In this document: positions 59,092 to 64,000 of the stretch, one piece after another | Numbering within the stretch: the stretch's first letter is position 1 | Layout: each line of letters starts with the position of its first letter | Assembly (NCBI GenBank): GCA_003285105.1 | Contig: CP030158.1 | Location: forward strand, 1,712,501 to 1,776,500 | DNA from: Roseithermus sacchariphilus | Lineage (GTDB): Bacteria > Bacteroidota > Rhodothermia > Rhodothermales > MEBIC09517 | Reading direction: 5' to 3' | Length of the DNA: 64,000 nucleotides | The notes under the pieces: generated by a model | The model's database searches: none | What the model was told of the DNA's origin: nothing | Seen by the model: only the letters and a program-made list of their open reading frames with translations | Position numbers and translations under genes: made by a program

Positions 59092-60528
59092 CTCGACTTT
59101 GTCCAAATGAACGCAAACCGGGAGGTCATAGTAAGCTGATCATCTCTCGCCAAAGTGATGACCGGTGCCTGCCATGCCTCCCGAGTTCGCTGCTATCATG
59201 ATAGCCTTCCAACCCCTGTTCTCCAAGTCCGTCTTTCAGCATGCCAACGTGCTTACGGCTGGGGCCATCCTTGCACCTGGCCGGCGCACCGTCGCCAGTG
59301 TGCTGAGGATCATGGGCTTGAGCAGGCTGGCCACGTTCCAGAACTATCACCGCGTGCTCAATCGTGCGGCATGGTCTGCGCGTGCGGCCGCCCAGGTGCT
59401 GCTCTTGATGCTCGTCAAGACCTTCGCCGCTGAAGGACCGCTCGTCTTCGGCCTTGATGACACGATCGAGCGTAGGCGGGGCAAGAACATACAGGCCAAG
59501 GGCATCTATCGCGACGCCGTGCGTTCGAGCAAAGGCCATTTTGTCAAAGCCAGCGGCCTGCGCTGGCTCTCGGCTATGCTCTTGGTGCGCCTGCCTTGGG
59601 CCCAGCGCGTGTGGGCGCTGCCGGCTCTGACGGTGCTTTGTCCCAGTGAGCGCTATCACCAAGAGCGAGGACTCCGGCACAAGCGACTGACCGACTACGC
59701 CCGGCAGATGATCTTGCAATTGCGGCGCTGGCTGCCCAATCGCAGACTCGTCGTGGTCTGTGACAGCAGTTTCTCTGCCCTGGAGTTGCTTGCCGGTGTC
59801 GGCCAGGCGGTTGCTTTGGTGACTCGGCTGCGGCTCGACGCGGCCCTTTTCGAAGCGGCTCCGCCTCGCAAACCGGGCACGGTGGGTCGTCCTCGCAAGA
59901 AGGGCCATCGCCTGGCCTCGCTTGAGACCGTGCTCGAAGACGCGAACACTGCTTGGCAGCGCCTGATCGTCTCGCAGTGGTATGGTCGGCAGGCCTATCA
60001 GATCGAGGTTGCCACCGGCACGGCCGTATGGACAAACCGAGGCAAGCCGGTGGTACCCATTCGCTGGGTCTTGGTGCGCGACCCGTTGGGCAAACTCAAA
60101 CCGAAGGCGTTCCTATGCACCGATCAGGCGGTTCAACCGCTGGAGATGCTCACGTGGTTTGTTCGCCGTTGGTCGGTGGAGGTAACGTTCGAGGAGGTAC
60201 GCCGCCATCTCGGCCTGGAGACGCAGCGGCAGTGGTCGAGCAAGGCCATTGCCCGCACGACGCCCTGCTTGCTGGGGCTGTTCTCGGTCGTAACGCTGGT
60301 GGCGGATCGTCTTGAGAGCCAGGGGATGTTGCGGTGTCAGCAGGCGATCTGGTATGAGAAAGCCGTGCCGACATTCAGTGATGCCCTGGCAGCAGTGCGA
60401 CGCAGTCTTTGGCAGAGGCAGCATTTTGTCATCTCCGGTGCGCAGACCGAGAGTATGCAAATACCTAAAGGCTTGTATGAGCGGCTAACGGAGGCACTCT
60501 GCTATGCCGCTTGATGGACAAAGTCGAC
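59092..60528 (+). mobile_element. IS701-like insertion sequence, complete
   Basis: 1437 bp. Terminal inverted repeats TCGACTTTGTCCA (left, from 59093) and TGGACAAAGTCGA (right, to 60527), one mismatched outer base each side. It is flanked by the 5-bp direct repeat CTTAT (59087-59091 and 60529-60533), a target-site duplication. It carries one intact transposase gene, so it may be recent and active. It inserted 8 bp past the end of attC-like site 3. Confidence 0.85.
59174..60514 (+). CDS. IS701/IS4-superfamily DDE transposase
   Basis: 446 residues; a GTG at 59165 is an alternative start. The DDE residues are in VFGLDDTIERRRGK, VVVCDSSFSALELL and WSVEVTFEEVRRHLGLETQR. The order and spacing match the DDE_5-type family. 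The frame is intact from end to end. Confidence 0.9.
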   Translation: MPPEFAAIMIAFQPLFSKSVFQHANVLTAGAILAPGRRTVASVLRIMGLSRLATFQNYHRVLNRAAWSARAAAQVLLLMLVKTFAAEGPLVFGLDDTIERRRGKNIQAKGIYRDAVRSSKGHFVKASGLRWLSAMLLVRLPWAQRVWALPALTVLCPSERYHQERGLRHKRLTDYARQMILQLRRWLPNRRLVVVCDSSFSALELLAGVGQAVALVTRLRLDAALFEAAPPRKPGTVGRPRKKGHRLASLETVLEDANTAWQRLIVSQWYGRQAYQIEVATGTAVWTNRGKPVVPIRWVLVRDPLGKLKPKAFLCTDQAVQPLEMLTWFVRRWSVEVTFEEVRRHLGLETQRQWSSKAIARTTPCLLGLFSVVTLVADRLESQGMLRCQQAIWYEKAVPTFSDALAAVRRSLWQRQHFVISGAQTESMQIPKGLYERLTEALCYAA

Positions 60529-60606
60529 CTTATTGCCTTATTCTTTGTCTGCTACGACGCGCAGTCGCAAAGGGACAACAGATCATGGCTGCCGAGGGGA
60601 AGAGCA

Positions 60607-60981
60607 ATGGGCTATGAGATTCAGATATCCGAGAGCAGGAAGTTTCTACGCGTACGGGCGGAAGGCAAGGTCACTGTGGAACTAGCCCGACAGTGGTCTG
60701 CCGAGCTTAAAGAAATGAGCCGGACCTACGGGATACGAAGCTTCTTGTTTGATGTAAGAGCGGCGAAAAACACTTCGAGCGTGGCGGAGAATTACTTCTT
60801 TGCCTATAAGGACGCTACGGAACTCGGCCTGTAGAGGCAGGTTCGCTCAGCTATTTTGACCAGCCAGGGCGATGACTCGCACGAATTTATTGAGCTTTTG
60901 CTAAGGAATGCAGGGTTCGAGGTGAAGCTTTTCACTGAAGAATCGTACGCGGTCAGATGGTTAGAGGAAGAGGGCCGCTAA
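60607..60981 (+). pseudogene. STAS/SpoIIAA-like protein gene interrupted by an in-frame amber codon
   Basis: From ATG 60607 the frame reads YEIQISESRKFLRVRAEGKVTVELARQWSAELKEMSRTYG ... KDATELGL, then TAG at 60832-60834, then continues in the same frame RQVRSAILTSQGDDSHEFIELLLRNAGFEVKLFTEESYAVRWLEEEGR to TAA at 60979-60981. Both parts read as one compact alpha/beta domain of 124 codons, so the TAG is a recent nonsense change, a sequencing error, or read through. The gene begins about 75 bp after the IS701-like element; GAGGGGAAGAGCA precedes the ATG. Confidence 0.75.
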
Positions 60982-61175
60982 CCCGTCCTGGTTTTCAAGG
61001 CCGGGAGGATAAGACCTTTCCGGGAAGAACAAGGTATGCGCTTTGGCAGGGATCCGGCCCGGGGGCGGCCGTGGGGGACGGGAGCAGAGCAGCAAGCCGC
61101 TGTTGCTAATGCGACGGCAGAAGGCTAACTACAAATGTACATTGCGCACAGGACCAGAGATTGAGGGCGCGAAAT

Positions 61176-61757
61176 ATGTCAGAAGAAGATCCGACGTTCT
61201 TCCCCGAAGCGGCCGACTTTCGGGCCTGGCTTGAAGAGCATCACACCTCGGCGGACCATCTCTGGGTAGGGTACTACAAGAAAAGCACGGGTAAACCCTC
61301 TGTCACCTGGGAAGACACCGTCGAAGAAGCGCTCTGCTACGGCTGGATCGACGGGATTCGAAAGTCACGTGACGTCGAGAGTTATATGATTCGCTTCACC
61401 CCCCGGAAGCCGAAGAGCGTGTGGAGTCAGCGAAACATCGATCTCGTGGAGCGGCTGATGGCGGAAGGCCGGATGAAGCCAGCGGGGTTGGCAGCCTTCG
61501 CCCACAAAGACGTCCACCCGGACAGCGGATATCGAGTCGCCGACCTTACCGCAGCGCTCACAGCCGAGATGATCGAGCGCTTCAAGGCTACCCCAGGTGC
61601 CTGGGAATTCTACCAAGAGCAGCCACCGGGGTATCGGCGTCAAACGGCCAGATGGGTTATGGGCGCGAAGCGCGAAGAGACACGACAACGGCGACTCGCG
61701 ACGCTGATCGACGACTCAGGGAACCGACTGCGGATCAAGCAGCTTCGTAAAGACTGA
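61176..61757 (+). CDS. YdeI/OmpD-associated family protein
   Basis: 193 residues from ATG 61176. FFPEAADFRAWLEEHHTSADHLWVGYYKKSTGKPSVTWEDTVEEALCYGWIDGIRKSRDVESYMIRFTPRKPKSVWSQRNIDLVERLMAEGRM is the YdeI-like core; the C-terminal OmdA-type bacteriocin-protection region (PPGYRRQTARWVMGAKREETRQRRLATLID) follows. The precise role is unknown. Members are frequent integron cassette genes. The attC-like site 4 lies 66 bp downstream. Confidence 0.92.
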   Translation: MSEEDPTFFPEAADFRAWLEEHHTSADHLWVGYYKKSTGKPSVTWEDTVEEALCYGWIDGIRKSRDVESYMIRFTPRKPKSVWSQRNIDLVERLMAEGRMKPAGLAAFAHKDVHPDSGYRVADLTAALTAEMIERFKATPGAWEFYQEQPPGYRRQTARWVMGAKREETRQRRLATLIDDSGNRLRIKQLRKD

Positions 61758-61823
61758 GGAGCTAGGCCCCGGTTTGCGCACATTCCGGTAGGAATAATCG
61801 AGCAATGGCGGTGACGGGACGCC

Positions 61824-61950
61824 GCACAACAAAGCGTTGCAACTGACGCCACCGCGAGCGTTTGCCGCGAGATTCACCTCACGGCTACTTCGATCTCCAA
61901 CGACCTTTCACCGCTGCACGGGCAGTGCAGCTGAACGCCAACCGTTAGCC
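61824..61950 (+). other. attC-like site 4 (after the YdeI-like gene)
   Basis: R''-like GCACAAC at 61824-61830, R'-like GTTAGCC at 61944-61950, repeated in tandem at 61951-61957. Inner arms GCGTTGCAACTG and GCAGCTGAACGC pair with few mismatches. Length 127 bp. The ettA tail copy 3 begins within the second GTTAGCC. Confidence 0.72.
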
Positions 61951-61954
61951 GTTA

Positions 61955-62024
61955 GCCAGCGCCTCGGCCACGACGCCGACCACCCCCACCACATCAGGCG
62001 TACCGCAAGCTCCAGCGCGGGTGA
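61955..62024 (+). repeat. ettA 3'-tail fragment, copy 3
   Basis: 70 bp from GCCAGCGCCTCGGCCACGAC through the ettA stop position (TGA 62022-62024). Relative to the ettA end at 49475 it carries the one-base length change (CATCAGGCG for CATCAAA) also present in copy 4. It directly abuts attC-like site 4. Confidence 0.87.
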
Positions 62025-62145
62025 GCGGCAGGGTTCGGCGCAGGCAGGCCCCGGACCCGATAGGCCTCACCTCGATGTACCGAACATGAAGGGTTGTTTT
62101 ACGTATCAATCGGGTTTCGAGAACCGACCCTGATCGAGGCTTCCG

Positions 62146-62352
62146 ATGCCACACGCAACCACCAAGGCGAAGATTATCCGCGCCGTTGAGGAGCTGCCGG
62201 AGGACGCCACCATCGAAGACGCCATCGAGCGGCTCGTCTTTCTGCACAAGGTCGAAGTGGGGCTGAAGCAAGCCCGCGAGGGCAAGAGTGTTTCGGTCGA
62301 TGAGGTGGAAGCCCGGCTCCGGCGTCGCCGTCAGTCCAAAGAAACCGGGTAG
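62146..62352 (+). CDS. Type II antitoxin, ParD/RelB-like
   Basis: 68 residues. TTKAKIIRAVEELPEDATIEDAIERLVFLHKVEVGLKQAREGKSVSVDEVEARLRRR is the common small antitoxin that precedes ParE/RelE-type toxins: an N-terminal helix pair and a charged C terminus. It ends 6 bp before the toxin start. Confidence 0.87.
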   Translation: MPHATTKAKIIRAVEELPEDATIEDAIERLVFLHKVEVGLKQAREGKSVSVDEVEARLRRRRQSKETG

Positions 62353-62358
62353 GGAGTC

Positions 62359-62670
62359 GTGCCCCGTGTGCGGATTACCGAGCAGGCGCAGAGCGAACTC
62401 GACGCGATCCTCGAGTACTACGAACGCGTTGGGGCGGGTGACTTTGCGGAGGTGTTCGAGGAGCGGGTGATCGCGAAGATCCGGAAACTCGAGCGATTTC
62501 CCCGTATGGGTCGGGTGGTGCCGGAAATCAGAGATGACGCCATCCATGAGGTGCGCTATCGCAACCACCGCATCGTCTATCTGGTGGACCGGGAGGAGGA
62601 AGAGATTGTGGTGCTAACGATCTTTCATGCTTCACGTCCCCTGGGAGACTGGGGCGGCTCCGAGGAGTAA
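62359..62670 (+). CDS. ParE/RelE-superfamily toxin
   Basis: 103 residues from a GTG start preceded by [97 protein letters not shown] is typical ParE, a gyrase-targeting or ribosome-dependent toxin. The pair lies between ettA tail copies 3 and 4 with no attC-like site of its own. Confidence 0.92.
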   Translation: MPRVRITEQAQSELDAILEYYERVGAGDFAEVFEERVIAKIRKLERFPRMGRVVPEIRDDAIHEVRYRNHRIVYLVDREEEEIVVLTIFHASRPLGDWGGSEE

Positions 62671-62676
62671 AGCGAC

Positions 62677-63148
62677 CCCGCATATCCTGGCCTTCGAGGG
62701 CGACAGCCGGGTCTACGCGTTCGAGGGCAACTACGCCCGGTATGAGGAGGACCGTCGCCGGCGCCTCGGCCACGACGCCGACCGCCCCCACCACATCAGG
62801 CGTACCGCAGGCTCCAGCGGGGGTGAAGGACGTTTGCAGGTTGAACGTTGAACGTTGGCGTCCTCCGGCGTCGCCGCTCACTGGCCCGGACGTGTGACCG
62901 CCCCGACGTCTCCCGCGCACGGCTCACCGGTCGAGCGGGCTGCGGACCGAGGTGCTCCGGTGTCGTGCCGGATCCGGCAGACGGAAATGGGAATGGGGAA
63001 GATATGTAGCCTGTAGCGGAATATTGTCAGGCAACATTGAGATGTAAGTGCTTGATTGTACTGTGTTTTTCCAGTAGGTTGGACCGGTGATACATAGCCA
63101 CGGGGCGCGTTGTAACACGGCCCATGGCGGGTTAATAATAGGTTATGC
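62677..63148 (+). repeat. 473-bp direct repeat, copy B (ettA tail copy 4 plus noncoding block)
   Basis: Begins at CGCATATCCTGGCCTTCGAGG (matching ILAFE of EttA), runs through the ettA stop position at about 62826 and the shared noncoding block to GTTATGC at 63142-63148. The ettA part is degenerate (W-to-A change, one-base insertion after CATCA). Six bases before it is the ParE-like stop codon. Confidence 0.9.
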
Positions 63149-63173
63149 GCCTGAAATTAAGAACGGAAGCTTT

Positions 63174-63217
63174 GTATGCTGTGATGCCGTACCCAGTATG
63201 CTGTGATGCCGTACCCA
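63174..63217 (+). repeat. 22-bp tandem duplication
   Basis: GTATGCTGTGATGCCGTACC plus CA occurs twice head to tail, in the leader of the secreted-protein gene. It may change spacing between promoter and start. Confidence 0.8.
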
Positions 63218-63238
63218 TCATTCGAATCGATCACTGCC

Positions 63239-64000
63239 ATGACGGACCGCTCTGCCCACATTTCGCATCTTACCCTGCTGTTCGTTGGCCTATTCCTGTT
63301 TGCATCAGCACAGGCACAGGATTGCCCATTCACCGAAAGCGATGCTATCGCCGACACGCTCAATCCGAAGGGCTATTATCCGCTGGAAATCAATATTGTT
63401 CATGAGTATGTGAACAGGAGTGGACCCTTTATCGACTATCTACTTAGACAAGAAGTTGTAGCCGACACGCTTATTGATGAAGATCTGTTCTATAAGCTCA
63501 AAGTGATTTCATTCGACGCTGAAAATACCACGATTATCACAGAGACAGACACGTCCTATTACTATCGAGCCGTCATTAATGGGGTCCTGTCTAGCTGGAC
63601 CCCCGAGGCAGGAAAAACTGAAAGCGAAATTCAATTCTTTCGAGACTTCAACACCTGTTATACGCACGCCAACAGGCCGGATGGGATTATCGTGCAAGGA
63701 GCCTACGACACCACGTTCACGTTTCCGTCGGGCGAATCCTCTACTCTGGCGGCCGTGAAGGAATTCGTCTTCATTCTACCTCAGGCTAGAGAAACACAGG
63801 AATATGGCTATGGAATAGGACTCCTACACAGCGGGGGAGAACCTAGCGTGAGTACAACGCTGACCTATGCCCGGATCGGTGGGCAAGAGTACGGCACTCC
63901 ACTCGATTCGCTCTTCGACATTCGGGTAAGCCTCGAATCGCCATCGCTTCCCAAAGAGACATTTAGCCTGTCGGCATACCCGAATCCGTCGTACGCGCTG
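63239..64000 (+). CDS. Secreted protein with T9SS-type C-terminal sorting motif, cut by the window edge
   Basis: Open frame of 254 codons from ATG 63239 to the edge with no stop. The N terminus has a signal peptide (HLTLLFVGLFLFASAQA-Q). The body is rich in beta strands and acidic residues (TYARIGGQEYGTPLDSLFDIRVSLESP). The last visible residues, ETFSLSAYPNPSYAL, match the start of the type A C-terminal domain recognised by the Bacteroidota type IX secretion system. Lower GC than the backbone. Function unknown. Confidence 0.78.
   Translation, partial: MTDRSAHISHLTLLFVGLFLFASAQAQDCPFTESDAIADTLNPKGYYPLEINIVHEYVNRSGPFIDYLLRQEVVADTLIDEDLFYKLKVISFDAENTTIITETDTSYYYRAVINGVLSSWTPEAGKTESEIQFFRDFNTCYTHANRPDGIIVQGAYDTTFTFPSGESSTLAAVKEFVFILPQARETQEYGYGIGLLHSGGEPSVSTTLTYARIGGQEYGTPLDSLFDIRVSLESPSLPKETFSLSAYPNPSYAL

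Noticed and set aside
60982-61175. A further attC site after the amber-split gene (GCTAAC at about 60977)
   Set aside because: No matching 3' core or paired inner arms could be found.

Overview
The window is high-GC DNA from a bacterium that is most likely a member of Rhodothermota/Bacteroidota (Rhodothermales-like). Supporting this are a GroEL ending in a short GGM tail, high-GC genes mostly without strong Shine-Dalgarno sites, lipoproteins and periplasmic glycosidases suited to a polysaccharide degrader, and a secreted protein at the right edge ending in a YPNPS motif typical of type IX secretion C-terminal sorting domains. The assignment is inference from gene content; there is no rRNA in the window.

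Positions 1-48041 are an ordinary, dense chromosomal backbone. It holds a predicted metallopeptidase/propeller/barrel protein, a two-subunit sodium:solute symporter, groES-groEL, an SDR oxidoreductase, GH9 and GH29 glycosidases, a TrmH-type methyltransferase, rqcH, uppP, der, an isolated nuoI, holA, an ECF sigma factor with its anti-sigma factor, tRNA-Val(CAC), a MEMO-family gene, a cyclophilin lipoprotein, lysS, an acuB-like/acuC pair, thyA-folA, queG, and a long minus-strand series. That series runs from a GT2 fusion protein through accA, GT2, a GT-C-like transferase, a thioesterase and nadC to an MFS transporter. Several intergenic regions carry a family of imperfect inverted-repeat elements built from TCAGC/GCTGA units.

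From about 48.2 kb the character changes. A frameshifted IS630-type transposase remnant abuts an ettA gene (ABC-F translation factor) that has lost its N-terminal half. The 3' tail of ettA is then found three more times (51767-51826, 61955-62024, 62677-62826). A 473-bp block consisting of the ettA tail plus about 325 bp of noncoding DNA occurs twice as a direct repeat (49327-49799 and 62677-63148). Both copies stop at the heptamer GTTATGC, after which the sequences are unrelated.

Between the two copies lie small, mostly plus-strand accessory genes: a DUF4062 protein, MazEF, AraC/NmrA/DUF4345, small membrane proteins, a YdeI-like protein and a ParDE-like pair. Four of them are followed by folded sites that look like integron attC sites (50823-50957, 51636-51755, 58930-59083, 61824-61950). 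No integrase is present. The best reading is an integron-like cassette cluster without integrase, built around repeated ettA tails; two ettA tails sit at, or within about 12 bp of, the 3' end of an attC-like site. The cluster also holds a complete IS701-like element with a 5-bp target duplication, a gene interrupted by an in-frame amber codon, an internally deleted CPBP protease remnant beside an intact CPBP gene, and a beta-lactamase-fold protein lacking the expected catalytic residues.
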